Shown here: positions 1-12,792 of the stretch, piece after piece
Numbering within the stretch: position 1 is the first letter of the stretch
Layout: each line of letters starts with the position of its first letter
Assembly (NCBI GenBank): GCA_033819885.1
Contig: JAQYUZ010000002.1
Location: 372,001-436,000, forward strand
Length of the DNA: 64,000 nt
DNA from: Microbotryomycetes sp. JL201
Lineage: Eukaryota > Basidiomycota > Microbotryomycetes
Direction: 5' to 3'
Notes under the pieces: model-generated
Told to the model about the DNA's origin: nothing
What the model saw: the letters and a program-made list of their open reading frames with translations, nothing else
Database searches by the model: none
Translations under genes and position numbers: made by a program

Positions 1-632
1 GCGCGTTGTCGGACACGGACAAGGTTGGGTCTGCCAGCACGCGTTGCCTCTGATAGTCTTTGAGCAGAACGGGTTTGGGCTTTGATTGCTGACGAGTTGC
101 TGCTGACTGCTTCGAGCTTGATCCGATGGCAGATTCTTCCTCTGCAACGCGCCGCCACTCGATGTTGTCAGGACTGGCAAGGATTGTGCGCTGGACGCGG
201 AGACGAGCAGAAAGGGGAGAGAGAGAGAGGGAGAGCTCACCATCAAACACCTGTCTGCCTTGCTCGTACACACTCGGGTCCTTGTTGCGAATCTTGGCGA
301 GTGTGCGCAGAATGGCGGCGTCGACGGCTGGCGTGACGAGTTCTGCGTCAGAGTCATCGTCCGACAAGCTCTCGCTGTCTTCAGAGTCGTCTTGCAAGTC
401 TTGAAGCGACATGTCTTTGCCGTACTTGTCCTGGACTGCATGCACGGAGTGATCAGAAGCACAAAGCGCAAACACCATCACGTGGCGCAGACTGACGCTT
501 GCTGAGCTCCTCCGTCTGCTTCTTCTTGTGGTACTTGTCTGCAAAGTCTTTGTTGATCGACAGCAGTCCGTCGTGGCCGTCGTCGGCCCACTCGGTTTGC
601 GTTTGCTCGTCGCCGCCGTCATCATCAGACAT
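1..632 (-). CDS. KRI1: KRI1-like ribosome biogenesis protein, 5' part only
   Basis: This is the amino-terminal part of a Kri1 homologue, a nucleolar factor needed for 40S subunit maturation. Exons read 497-632, 241-435 and 1-141 (complement); the rest lies beyond the left edge. The start is the ATG at 630-632, giving an acidic opening (MSDDDGGDE). Conserved family blocks follow in order: LSINKDFADKYHKKK, then ELSKLQDKYGKD across intron 1, then LVTPAVDAAILRTLAKIRNK and DPSVYEQG, then VFDEEE across intron 2, and KPKPVLLKDYQRQRVL. Intron 1 (436-496) and intron 2 (142-240) use gtcagt and gtgagc donors. The gene is divergent from CTK3, with 186 bp between start codons. Identity is firm from several spaced motifs; only the far 3' limit is unknown. 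Confidence 0.85.
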
Positions 633-818
633 GAGCCGAGACTGGCCCCGCTCTCGCTTGCGTCCGTCTCTTGCTGCTGTCATGTTGGCGTGTGGGGCCG
701 AGTGCGTGCACGAGGCCAGTGTGTCAAGGGTTGTCGGCCTGTTTGCGCTTGGCCGCGCGCGCTTTGCTTTTCGCGCTCAGGCCCCTCCGCTCGACCCACT
801 TTTGCCTCTTGACCCGAG

Positions 819-2145
819 ATGGATCCGTTCGAGGCGAGTGGGATCGATGTAAATGCGACAAGACCTTGACGCTGACGCGCGCGCGCGCACGCGTGCAGGT
901 GCGGCTGCAGTTTGTGACGCTCTTGTCGCGCTTGAGCTCGTCGCTGCAGAGCATCCACAAGTGCACATCGTTCGCGCTCAAGCACTCTAGCAGATGTGCA
1001 GACGATATCTGGGACTGCCTGATGGAAGAGTGCGCGCGCGCGTCGCTCAATGCGCGCATCAACTTGCTGTACCTCGTCGACCAACTGCTCGACCTGCAGC
1101 CAACGACAGCGCCCGCCGCCCAGCCACAGTCACTTCCTTACACGGCATTTGCAGCGCGAGACCTGGGCACGCTCGTCAACAACGTCGTCCCAGCATCTCA
1201 GCTCGGCTCGCTCAACCTCATGAGCGCCACTCAGGCAAGTCGCAAACGCGCACGCGTGCGTCTGTACACAAACACACGCTTGCTAACAGCTACTCCTTCC
1301 TCTGTGCGACACAACTGCCAGGTCTTGCAATCTTGGAAGACGAGGCGCGTGTTTGATGCAGCTGTGCTCGACCCAATCTTGAACCAGCTCAGCGAACGCA
1401 GAGCCTCGTATGTTCCTCCTCTGCGGCAACCCTTGATGCCCAAGCAGCTGACTATGGAGGCGATGATGATCTCTCGACTTTAGCATGCGCAAATCGTCGT
1501 CGACAGACGCAAAGCATCCGGAACCTGACAAACAACTCGATCAGCTTTCGAGAAACGATATTCTGAGGCGGATAGAAGACGATAGAGAGAGGGTCAGACG
1601 CACCTCCAGATTATTCGCACGACTGATCGCGCTGACTCGCCCGCGTTCCGTAGCACAAACGACTCCGAGAACGAATCTGGGTCTTGCCCGTTCCGACAAC
1701 AATCTTTACAATCTCTGCTACTCCTGCTGCGCCAGCAGCAAACGCAACCACATCTCTCCCGTCAGCCAAACCATCCCCAACCTCGCCCGCCTCTCCATCC
1801 GACCTGCCTCAAACTCCAATACCACCTAAATCCCTATCAAAGACCACCCGAACGAAACAACTCGCAACATCAGAAACAGCGTCAGCACCTTCAACAAACG
1901 TGCAATCGGCTTCACCAACATCACCGTCATCGCCGTCGAGTCGGCTCGGACCTTTTTTGCCGATCGAGATCGAGTTTAATCAACTGTGGGACGCGGCAAA
2001 GCAAGACCGTAAAGACGATCTCGACCATGATAGTAATCACGACGAGCAACAGAACGAAACAAGGACGAAAAAGATTCGACTAAGCGAAATCGACATTCTC
2101 GCCATGAAGCAAGAGCGCCAGAGGTGTTTCGTTGACGGCATGTGA
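819..2145 (+). CDS. CTK3: CTD kinase subunit gamma (Ctk3)
   Basis: This is the Ctk3 subunit of the CTDK-I kinase complex that phosphorylates the RNA polymerase II C-terminal domain. Exons are 819-833, 899-1234, 1322-1407, 1484-1592 and 1654-2145 (345 aa). The family start MDPFE-VRLQF is rebuilt exactly if intron 1 uses a gcgagt donor at 834; a gtaaat donor at 849 would insert five residues. Intron 2 (1235-1321) has a gcaagt donor and a tgctaac branch site, and its length is a multiple of three. The N-terminal CID-like helices include FALKHSSRCADDIWDCLMEE. The C-terminal domain reads ILRRIEDDRER-HKRLRERIW across intron 4, then EIEFNQLWDAAKQ and ILAMKQERQRCF near the end. It faces KRI1 and converges on UTP20. 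Confidence 0.88.
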
Positions 2146-2358
2146 ACGAAATTAACGGTCTTGTTCGATCGTCACTTGGAATGATGACGTATCATCGATT
2201 GTTGTATCTGTATGCTCCTCAACAAGAACTCATAGAGTAAAGCACGACAATGTATACAACAGCATTCCCGAAAATCTCTAGTCAGAATCATCATTCTTCT
2301 ATTCAAGCAAAACAATCCACCATGTCCTCACGTCACAGTCAACGATAACTTTCCGACA

Positions 2359-5300
2359 CTACTCCTGTCGTCTCTTCTTGCTACTGCCGAGTCTGCCTTT
2401 GGCGTCTGCAAACGCTGCATTCTTGCGCTTGCGCTGTTTCGCTTTCTGGTCGTTACGTTTCGCCTTGCGTTTCGCTTCTTGTTCAGGGTCATTCAATACC
2501 TGGGTTTTTCGAAGCACCCAAAGAACGCAAACGCAATCCCGTCAGCACTCTGCTCGATCGATGGCAAGAACAATCACGTTCAAGGGAGGAAGGAATCGCA
2601 AACTGACCTGTTGAGCTCTCATCGTCTTGCGCTCGTGTCGACGTTGAACAGCTCGTTGGCGAACAGAGTTGTACGCGTTCGCAAACACCGTCGAACCGAC
2701 TTTGGCTTGCAAGACTTCTTGAACTTCTTGAGCCAGCGTTTGCAACTCGCCTGTGCGTGCACATGGGAATGTAAACGTCAGCATTGCGCAGGCCCGCGTC
2801 TTGACAGAGAGTACCCATTTTGTGCTTACCCATTTGTGGATCTTGAACGTTTGGGTCTTCGGTCATCCGGAACAAAGGCGTCACCATGTGAACGAGGAAC
2901 TGTTCAACGGTCGACTTGTCCAGGAACGACACGGCCGCAGCAAACCACCTCAGTATTGAAGCGGGTTGCAAAGACCATTGGCCCTGGATCAACACATAAG
3001 GTCAGCTTGACGCTCCTTTGAACGAGTCTCGAGAAAAGGTTCGGTGACTGACTGCTTCAGAATCAAACATGCTCGGACGATGAGTATGCGCCGCGCGAGC
3101 TTGAAACGACATGCGCGTAAACAACCAGCGCAGAGGATCGTTCGCCTTTGTCTGCTCTTGCGACTCGACAGGCTCCTCCTCTTCTTCATCGTCGTCGTCA
3201 CCGTCTTGCACGCTCGAGTCTGAATGTTCATCGCGGCCGATTTGCGCTGGTCGTCGAGCAGCAAAACACTTTGCCGCGAAGAACAAGTTTTTGACAACTT
3301 GCATCGCGAGTGCATCATTCAAATGACGACTCTTGAGCTGCAAGCACGACTTTTGACAGGCGTCCAACAAGCTTGCATTCGACAAAGCGTGCGCGTCCGG
3401 TAAATCGGCTCGGTCTTCGAACGCAGCGCTCGAAGCAAACAAATTGCCTAAAAGACGTGCAGCCGAGGTGCGGATCCAATTGTGCGGGTACAGCAAGTGA
3501 CCTCGGACCGTGGACCACAGCATGGCGTTGCCAGAGTCCTTCTCGCCGCCGTCAGACACGAGCATTGGAAACGATTTGTGAACGTGTGCAAGCGCCTGCA
3601 AAGCTTGGTACGGCAATTGCCACGCCGACTCGAGTTGACTCTGATCTTCGTCTTCGCCTTGCTGCTCGGCCGCGCTCAACCGGTCCGCGCTCGTTTCGAG
3701 AACATCTGCGAGAATGTCGACCACGTCTATCGCCGCGGCCTTGCCTTGTTCGTCGCCTTCGAGGGCCTCGACAGCGACGCCAAACAGTTGTACGGCCGTT
3801 CGAGCAAGTTGAGGTTGCTCAGTCTTGCGAGCCCAAGTTCGCAGCATGACCAACAGCGTCGACTTGACGTCACTGTCTAATCGCTGAAGCAATACTTTGA
3901 CGAGTTCTGCCGCCATCTCTCGACATTTTGTAGAGTCATCGTTGGCAACGACCATGACGAGGCTGGCAAAGAACAGTTCTGCAGAGTCCGCAATCAAACT
4001 TGCGGCAAATTTGTTGAGAATGGCGCTCAACAGTTCGAGCACCGAGAGCCGTCCGCTTTCGTACACAAACGACAAATTCTTGGCGAGGAATGTCAAGCTT
4101 TGTCGCAATCGTCCACGACCTTGAGGGTAGTCGAGCAAGAATTGTAGGTAGATCGACCGACAAATCTCGCGAACATTGCTTGACTGGTTTGTTACGAGGA
4201 CTTCGGCCACCTTGTCCATGAGGTCGTAAATCTCGGGCGTGACAAACTTGCGCGACATGATGGCGCGCAGCAGCTGGAACAAGGTCGCTTGTCGGTCGGC
4301 TTCCTCGAGGTCGGGCGCGATGAGCTGAAGGAGAAAGTCATCAGAATACTGACCGCCACAATGTTGAACAATCGCAGACAACCAACTTACGTTCAATAAC
4401 TCCGTCAACTGCTCGTCTTTCAAAGTGGCTGTCTTGATGTCACGTATAACGATCGCCAACGTCCTCAGCGTCGATTGAGTCAGCTCAGACTCTGTGCTGC
4501 CAGACCTTTGCACAATGTTGAGCATCTGCTTCACGAGCACCGGAGCAGCATTCTCGACGTTCGACAGTTTACACCGAATAAGTGACGCCATGGCCCGCAT
4601 ACCGCGAGCGAGAACGACAGACTCTTCAGAATAGAGCGTGTTGCCAACAAGCTTGACGAGCGGTTCGAGTCGAGCCAAGACATCGTCCGACTCGAGGTCG
4701 AAGTGACCTTTACGGAACGCAGAGTTGAACAAGTCGAGACCAAAGCTAACGAACCGGTGAGCGTTCTTGGTGTAGTGGTCAACTTCGTCGTCTCCTGCTC
4801 GAGTCAGCTGTACATGATAGTCCGCCGCCGCCTTCTTGTTTTTCCGAGCTACCTTTGCTTGCTTCAGGAAGGTCGAGTTCTGCGAAATAAGCGAATGGCA
4901 AAGCTCAAGAGTCGATGCAGAATCAAGTCGAGAATTTGCTGTCAGGCCAGCAGCCAACGCTTTGAGCACCTCGTCAACGTCCTTGAGGGTCTTAGCCGAC
5001 TCTGTCGCAGACATGGCGTCTCGGCACGGTTGCAGCAATCGAGAAATCTTTGTCGGAGAGATGAAGCGAGCAAGAATTTGGAACGAGTCGATGCTCTTGA
5101 AGGACTTGACCTCCTTGAACTTGGTCTTGGCCTTGAACTCCGTCGATGAACGTTCCTTCTGCGGCGTCCCAAAAACATCATACCCGATGAGTGGGACTAC
5201 CTCTTCAAGGCAGCCGTCGAAGTCGACCAGAGTGACGTTCTCGAGCTCGGACAGTCGTACAAGCACGGCGTGAACGGTGAAAGCGAGCACGTGCAGCTGA

Positions 5301-8300
5301 GGCCCTCGTTGCAAAGCGCGTCTCAGCTCTCGCACAGCAGGCAAAAGCATGGTGGGCGTCGTGGCAACGATGTTGCTGATTGTTTGCCGTGTCGCGTCAC
5401 GTACGCTCTGGTCCTTGCTCCGCAATATCGCCGCCAAAGCCATCATTAGTGCAGACTGTTGCACGTCGCGATCTGTGCCAGGCAAGTGCTGAATAACGGC
5501 CGAAGCGCCTTCGCCGATCGGAATCCTCATTTCTTCGTCTGCTGCGTCCCGCTTTTCGACATACGCAAGCAAATCTGGCAGCAGCTTGGCCATAACGATA
5601 CCGCGCAGGCGCTCATCTTGCTCGAGGTCAAAGTGGAAGCCCTTCAAAATAGCGACGAGAGCCCTGACGCAAGGTTTCTGCGCCGTGCCAGGAGTCTTGG
5701 CCAGCTTGAGGTAGTGACTCGCCTGTCTAATGTACGCCGACCAGTCTAGATGCTTGGCGATGCGCGCGAGGCATTGAACCGTCTCATTGACGAGGTCCGC
5801 GTCTTTCCCACCCTCGGCATTGACTATGAATTGATCGATTAACGGCAGAAAGACATCGGCCACGACCTTGCTCTTCATCGAACCCCGTTCGACCTCTTCT
5901 GCCAGTCGTCGCAACGCTCGAGTGCGGCGATGGACTTGGATGTGTAGAACATTATAGAAGAAGTTCGCTTCTTGGTCCCCGTCGACGAGTAAACACTTCA
6001 GTTGGTCCAGTTCTGGTACGCCATCAACTTTTTCGACCGCGCTAGCGTACACTCCCAACACTTCGGCGCGAACAATCTCGAGCTTGTTGCGCATGCAATT
6101 ACGCAACCCGGGCAGCAAGACGCGAGTGAGTGTTGACCGCGTCTCGTCGTCGATAGTGTTCGCGGCAACTTCGATGAACCGTCGCAGAGAAAAGCTGGCA
6201 TTGCTTCGGATCGCGAGCTCTTCAGGATCTTGAACGAAGAAGAGCATGCAATTGATGAGAGGCATCCATTCGACGGCAGTCAACTTGTCGAACAACTGCT
6301 CTTTGAGTAGGTTGAAAGCCGCCAAACGTCGATCAAAATCGGGCTCCTCTGATCGTTTTACAGAGTAGGAGTTGAGCTCTTGAACAAGCTGCGCGACCTG
6401 GCTGAACGATGTCTCGACCTCGGTGAAAGCCCTGAATGCAGCAACGGCCTGAAGACGAGCGTTCCTCGTCCTGGCCGTCAGGAATAATGCCGACACAACT
6501 TCGAAGCACCGCAGTTGCAAGGCCGACGACGAGTCTGGTCGAGCAAGGGGATACAAAGCCGAGAAAATTTTGAGCAGGTCTGTCTTGACCTTTTCGGGTA
6601 CGACCTTGTTCGTTTTACGCAGCAGAGGTACGATCAATGACAAGAGCTTGAGAGCTTGCTCCTGATCCTTGATGTAGGGCGCAAGCGCGCACAAGACTGA
6701 TATCTGTCGTTGTGCAAGTTCGGCGCGCGCGTCCGCCGAGGCCGAAGTCGATTCGAGGAGACCCGAAAGCTGAGAGAGCAGAGTCTGCACGCTCGGTCTC
6801 ACAACGGAGCGACCAATGTCACTGTCTTGACCGCCCTCTTCGCTTGCAAAGTCGAGGAGATGCATGACGATGTCGAACACACGCAAGACTACTGTAGGCT
6901 TGACATTCCGAACGGTGAGGACGCGATACAGAGACGGTAGCAATTGACCGTCGAACCGGACGAGGAATTCGACGAGGTCGCGGCGCGCAGCCCAAGAAGC
7001 AAACAGCTCGAGCAAAGCCGAAGGAGCCTGCGCGTTCTCCATGGGCAAGGTTGGCAGGCGTGGCGAGATTATGTCCGGGAAGGCAGCCTCGGCGTAAGGA
7101 GAATAGTCGAAAGTCACTTCGAGCTTGAAAAAGTCGGTCCATCGCTTCAGCGCAAGCTGCCTGATGTGACGAAGAGGAGCCAGTGCTACCGCGTCGTCTG
7201 ACTCGTTTTCCTCGTCCTCCTCTTCTGCTTGCTCGGCTTCGTCCTCCATCGGCTCGTGCTGCTCTCTGTCAGCCACTTCGTTCTCGATGCCTTTTTGTGC
7301 AAAGTAGAGCAGATTGAGCGTCGAACCCATCAGATCGTGCCATCTGTGCACCAACTGAATCCCCAAATGCTTGATGATGTCGGCGAGCAAGCTCAAGAAA
7401 CCGACCTGTCGACGTCCAGGAATATTGGGCGCCGTCTGAGCAAACACGAACGGCCTTCCAGCTTCCGAAGCAAGCAGCTTGTGTAACGGGCCAAGTGTCA
7501 GGTCGACGAGCGTGTCGAGCTCTTGCGGCGAACAGGTTTTGAGGGCGCCAAGGATGGCTGCACGACGACCTGCCCGGCCTTGACCAGAGCTGGCGCTGGC
7601 GCGTCCGAGCCTTGATGTCATGATGCCGTACGAGATTCGAATAATAAGGGGCACGACGTCGGCGCGGTGGCTCGGATCGAGACCTCCGGCGTCTGTTGTC
7701 GAAACAAACTGCAACAACTCATCACGCAACTTGGTCGGCTCGAGCATGTTACGAAGTCGGTCGGCGTTGGCATTGACGGCCGGAACTTTCCAACGTAACA
7801 GGCAGTCGAGCGCAAGCTTTTGCACAGCAGCGTCAGGGAACGCGAGCTGACGACGAAACAAGGTGTCGAGCTCGGTGGACCGGAACAACGCCTTTGGGCT
7901 GCTGAATTTGGCAAACAGCGCGAGCCATGCGAGCAACCGTTGCTTACGCTCCTTTGTCGTCTCTTGCTCGTGCACGTAGCGTCGTAGCTGCTCGTTGCCC
8001 TCAATCTCGTCCTCGTCGCGTTGAAAGCAGCCTAAAAATACTTCGACAAAGTCGCGACTGTGCTTCTGAGCCAAATCCGGAAGCGCGCAAAACAAAGCGA
8101 GTAGTTGAGCTTCATAGCTCTGGATAACGAGCCTGTCGGTCGTGATCTGCGGCTGTGTGACGATTCGAATATGAGGCGGAATTCGGGGCGCTCACGGGCA
8201 GACACTTCACTTACATCCTTCAAATGATCCAGACCAGCTTCCTGAATATCTTCTGGTCCAATTGCGGCAAACATTTGACGCTCAGCCACCACCCTCGTTC

Positions 8301-11300
8301 TTGGGTCCTCAACATGGAAATCGCGCAACTCCTTCTCCTCAAAGACGGGCTCCGAGGCAGTCAAGGCCGTCCGTCGGGCCCACGTTGGCTTCTGAGACAC
8401 ATACAAGTCGTCGGACCGTGTCGCTGCCGACAACAATTGCGTTGACGTGATCTGCCAGACTTGCTCTGCATACTTTTCAGCCAAGAGCGAGAGAGCTTGG
8501 ATCGCTTCGGGCCAGACGGGTTTAAAGTTGAGCTTGAGCATGGCTGTGAGTCAATTCTGTCAGTCGGTCGACGATGACGGGACGATGCGGCGGAACGGAC
8601 CGGTGAGGTAGCGAATAACAATGTCGAGAATAGGTCGAGTGTCCTCGACGTTATCGAGTTGGGCATGTGCGATAATTCCGATCTTGCGGATCTTCATGCT
8701 CTTTTCGCGCGCGCCCATGACCGTAAGCGCCAAATGTTCGACCTCGATGCATTTCGAGATCAGATCGGCTTCGATGCGCTTGTCGTTGGCGGGGAAGAAA
8801 GCAGCCACGAGCCGAAGAGAAGAGAGCCGTAGAAGCGAGTCTTCCGACAAGAGATTGCGGTGGATGGAATGGATCAATGAAGCAGACTCTTCATCTTGAG
8901 CTGAAGTCGGGCTGAAGATGGCGAGATTTGAGACGCTTGCCATAACACCGCGATGCCAGGAGTATCGATCGACAATCTTGAAAGCAAGCGGAGCGAGGTC
9001 GGCTGTAGCAGCGCCGGTCACCGTCTCGAGGGCGACCGCGAGAATTTGTGCCGGATTTGCAGGGCTCGACATGTAATCTGCTTGGGCCACGTCCGCCGAG
9101 CTGTCTGCATATCTCACACACAGCTGAACGAGGTCGCTTTGCAACGCCGTCCGCGAAGACTTGAGTTTCGCTACAATTGATAAGGCGTCCAAGAGTTCAG
9201 TGTCCTGTGTATTGACCATCAGCCATGGGAAGCACTTGTTTTGAGCTCGCAAAGACTCGCCTCTGCTTCGCTCCTCTGCGCAAGATCGCTCTCGGCTGCC
9301 GCCGCTTGAATCACCTCTGAACAGCGGCTTCGCAGGACTTGCTCAAAGAGACTCGCAGAGACCGATGTCGAGGACAACATGGTCGTCAAACGACCCGTCC
9401 GAGCCAGTCTGGCGACCAGAGCCATCCATTTCCTACCAGCAGATGACTCCAACCCGCGCTTGCCGTTTGTGAATAAAATCGGCGACACGAAGGCTGGAAA
9501 CTGTGGCCAATCGAGTTTGTCGAGTATACAGAGGATGGCACACCCAGCGTCTAGCAGTTCGCTCAGGGCGCTCTGCGCAAAAAATCCCTCGAATGCAATT
9601 TTGAATCCGCCTGAGAGCAATTCTTGCAAAGACGCGGCTTGAGCAGCGCTCAGAATGAGTGAACTGTAAATGTCGACAAAGTGGCTGTCGAGATGCTGTT
9701 GTTTTGTGACAAACTTGGCCAAATCTGTCAGGCTGCTGAGCACGCGCGATTTGGCCGTACCTAAAAGTTCTGGCCGGTCAATTCCAAAGTCGCCGACAGC
9801 GTGCAGCGACATGGACTCACCGCTGATTCGTTCACCTTTCCTTGTCGTCAGTAGTGTTTGTAGTGCCCCAATGGCCGCTGACTGGCTGGCCTGATCGTCT
9901 GCCTGGGTGACGCCTCGCAAGACCTCCTCAATGACAGCGTCGATCGGCTCGGCAGTTTCGACGTGAGCCGCAATGACAATAAGGACGTGAGTGATGACGT
10001 CTCGCGGTAGCTGGCAGCCCGAAGATGCTTTGTCGAGTGCTGAAGCATACATAGATCGCAAGATTGCAGGCGTGCGAGAATGCAATACTTGGTTCGCCGC
10101 CTGTTGGAAGTGGCGACATTCAGAATCGGGTCAGGTGCACGGAAAAGGCTTCTGACTCACGCAACAAGCTTCGGCGGTGAGCCACGTCAAGCCTTCCGCC
10201 AGCAGAACTGAGCTACCGTCTTCCTGTCCGCGGCCTTTGCCCTTTGGCCGCAATAGGGTGTGACCTCGTTTCCTGATTTGACGGTGAGCGCCGTCATCTT
10301 GCTCGACCTGGGCCAAATCATCAAACAGCTTCCCGAACAGCGGCTCAATTTCGCCTGATAGTGAGCCATTCTTCGACGTCGACCTCGCTTTGCGAACGAG
10401 GAACGCAAACGAGCTGGCTAATAGCCGTCTCGTCTGTGGCGTCGTGCGGAAGTGAGCCGGCAGGGAAGTTGAAAGTCCAGAAAAACTGGTGGAAGAAGTT
10501 TCTTTACTGGTCGACGCCACCGGCGCAGCGTCTTCACCGTCCATGTCGGACGCATCATCCTGGTCGCTTGCTGGTTCTTGATCCTGTTTAACTTCGTGTC
10601 CCTGCATCGAGTCAAGTTGCTTGGCAGGTGCTCCAAGACCGCGTCTAATGATTTTCCATATGACATCGAGACTGCCTGCGTCGCCGGGTGGCGCTGCAAG
10701 AATGTGACGACCCAAGTCTCGAAAGATCGCTCCAAGCACGTCGTACACGCGTTGCAGGAGCTGTGGGGTTGCTTGAGTGAGCGGCGACGGGATCGTTAAT
10801 GCGACGAGTGTTGTCAAGATTGTGGGCAAATATGGCAGCAGGAGCCTGTCGAGGTCGGTCACGAGTGGCGGCAACAGGCTGAAAAGCGACGAAATGTGTC
10901 AAAGCGGCGCTTCTGCGAACAGCAGTACGTTGTGGGCCAAAGAGCTTGTGCACTCACTCTAGAATCGTCTCCCCACAGAGCTCGACGTCGTGCAGTGGCA
11001 AGGTCAAGCTTGAGCAAATGGCCAGGACAATGTCGTCCCTGTAGTGCACGACGAGCGGCAGGCTGCGAGCCTTTGGCTCTACGGCCCTGTAAAACTTGAC
11101 GAACGGCAATGATAGATTGTTCAAGTGAGACTGAGCCAATGCGTGGCCAAAGAGTGAGTGCGCCTCGTTGTCGGTCGCGAGCGCTTCGTCCTCGCCCTCG
11201 AGCATGTCTCTCCTGTCCTGCACCCGCCGCATGTCGACTTGCATGGACCTCATACGCTGTGCGGGGCTGACAAACTTGAACTGGCGCCCTTTGATGAGCG

Positions 11301-11454
11301 GCTTGAGGCCCTGCTTGTCGATGCGCTCGCGCCGAGTCAGTTGCGCAGCCGCATGCGGCTTGGCAGCTCGCTTGCGTCCCGGCGCGTGAGCTGATGCATC
11401 ATGACGGAGCGATCTGAGCGTCCTGGACTGCCCATCGCGCGTCGTCGTGCCCAT
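2359..11454 (-). CDS. UTP20: UTP20, U3 snoRNP / small-subunit processome HEAT protein
   Basis: This is a giant HEAT-repeat component of the 90S pre-ribosome (DRIM/UTP20 family), needed for early 18S rRNA processing. Exons (complement) are 10958-11454, 10161-10878, 9261-10100, 8601-9204, 8215-8543, 4391-8146, 3053-4324, 2830-2983, 2608-2750 and 2359-2499, which gives about 2817 aa; yeast and human proteins are about 2500-2800 aa. Diagnostic blocks are PQTRRLLASSFAFLVRKAR in the first third, then DLEEADRQATLFQLLRAIMS and LQFLLDYPQGRGRLRQSL in the DRIM region. The C-terminus is Lys/Arg-rich (KRKAKRNDQKAKQRKRKN), as expected for a nucleolar protein. The start is the ATG at 11454. Intron 9205-9260 needs a gcgagt donor to restore frame; intron 4325-4390 (gtaagt) is 66 nt and read-through in frame. 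Confidence 0.88.
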
Positions 11455-11853
11455 CGTCAATGTCGTCGCCGAGCGCCGAAGCTGTTTAAAAAAGTTGCGT
11501 GCGAGCACGAAAGCAGGACAGCGGGCACGACGAGCACAGTCTGATCAGATCTCCGACGCCCGACACTCTAACGAAGCGCTCCTCACTCACAGTTGCGGCG
11601 GTCGAGTGCGAAGTGTCAGTCCTAAAACGCCAAACCCCACGCAATAACAGGGGGTCGAGCGGCGAGCCTCCAACGTTGTACACATGCGAGCGACTTGATC
11701 GGAAAGATCCGTGCTTTAACCCTTCTATATCATCTGCGGCAGTAGAGAGGCAACGCTTCAACCGAGGTGTGCTTTCAAACGATGAGTTCAAGCTGCGCTC
11801 AGGCCTCTCTCTGGTTTGCACCTGTCCCTTGCCCTACCTCGCCCAGCACAAGC
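11455..11853. promoter_or_regulatory. Divergent intergenic region, UTP20 / thioesterase copy 1
   Basis: About 400 bp lie between the UTP20 start codon and the first thioesterase start codon. Both promoters must sit here. I see short open frames on both strands but no family motif, and no clear TATA box next to either start. Confidence 0.4.
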
Positions 11854-12792
11854 ATGACCGACGAGACTCTACCGTTTGGAGTTGCTGACATCAAGGCTTA
11901 CAAGGCTGGCAAGCATTTCGCACTTGAATATTGTCAGCTTAACGGGTTCGAAGAGGTCTGTCCAAATCCGAGCCGAGGAATTAGCGCAGGCAGGTCTGCT
12001 GAACGAACGTCTCGTGTGACAACTCGCAGTGGTCACTCGCAGAGATTCCCGTCCAGTGGAATGACCAAGGTGAGCTCTCACTGCTAAAGAGCGAGTCGTG
12101 CTGTTCGGTCGGCTCGGGTCGAGGAATCGGTCATCCAAGACCAATTCTCCCGCGACAACTGGCAATAAATCTCACGGCATGGCCTCGCTCAGATCCGAAC
12201 AGACATCTCAACAATGCAGTCTATGCGAAATACCTCGAGGTGAATGAGTCCCTAATGCCGTCACGTGACCTCATGAGACTGATCTGGCCCTGTTTCTTTC
12301 CCCTGACAGGCCGGCCGGGTTGGCTTCCTCACGGGCATGATCACAGGCTTGAGAGCAAAAGATCCTTCGATGCCAGATCTACTCAAAATTGGTCCCCTCG
12401 TGCTTGCTCAAGTCTTGATCAACTATGAAGTCAGTAGCTCGAGTTACGGGCAATCCCACAGACCCACGCTAATAATTGGCGTCGCAGCGTCCGGTGTTTG
12501 CACCAGATTATCTGGCTATTGCCCATCGAGTGAAAGCCGTCAGTCTCAAGAAAATGACGCTCGAGTTCTGCTTCATTTCATACAAGTAAGTCCCTCGCAA
12601 TTTTCCCGTGAGCGATTTCTACCGTCTCATGCATCGTCCTCTAGCCAACGCAAGAAGGTTGCCGGCGGTGAGGTTACGATGGTCTCATTTGACCACGCCA
12701 CCCAAAAGGTGGGCGAGCATCACCCGGCGGTTCACAAATTCTTGTTGGAAAGGCTAGCAGCTAGCGAGAATAAACTCAAGGCGAGGTTGTAA
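11854..12792 (+). CDS. Hotdog-fold acyl-CoA thioesterase-like protein, copy 1
   Basis: This is the first of three tandem paralogues. Exons are 11854-11955, 12030-12069, 12193-12239, 12310-12429, 12488-12585 and 12645-12792 (184 aa). The core motif DPNRHLNNAVYAKYLEAGR matches the D-x-x-x-H-x-N-N signature of 4HBT/YbgC-type thioesterases, where the Asp is the catalytic residue. No signal peptide or membrane segment is visible, so a cytosolic or mitochondrial-matrix enzyme is likely; the substrate cannot be read from sequence. All donors in this copy are GT (gtctgt, gtgagc, gtgaat, gtcagt, gtaagt). Intron positions and phases match those of the two copies downstream, which shows descent by duplication after the introns were in place. 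Family assignment is good; physiological role is unknown. Confidence 0.8.

Noticed and set aside
3111-7850. Many plus-strand open frames of 65-160 codons opposite UTP20
   Set aside because: They are antisense shadows of a GC-rich coding exon; none has a family motif, and the minus frame is firmly UTP20.
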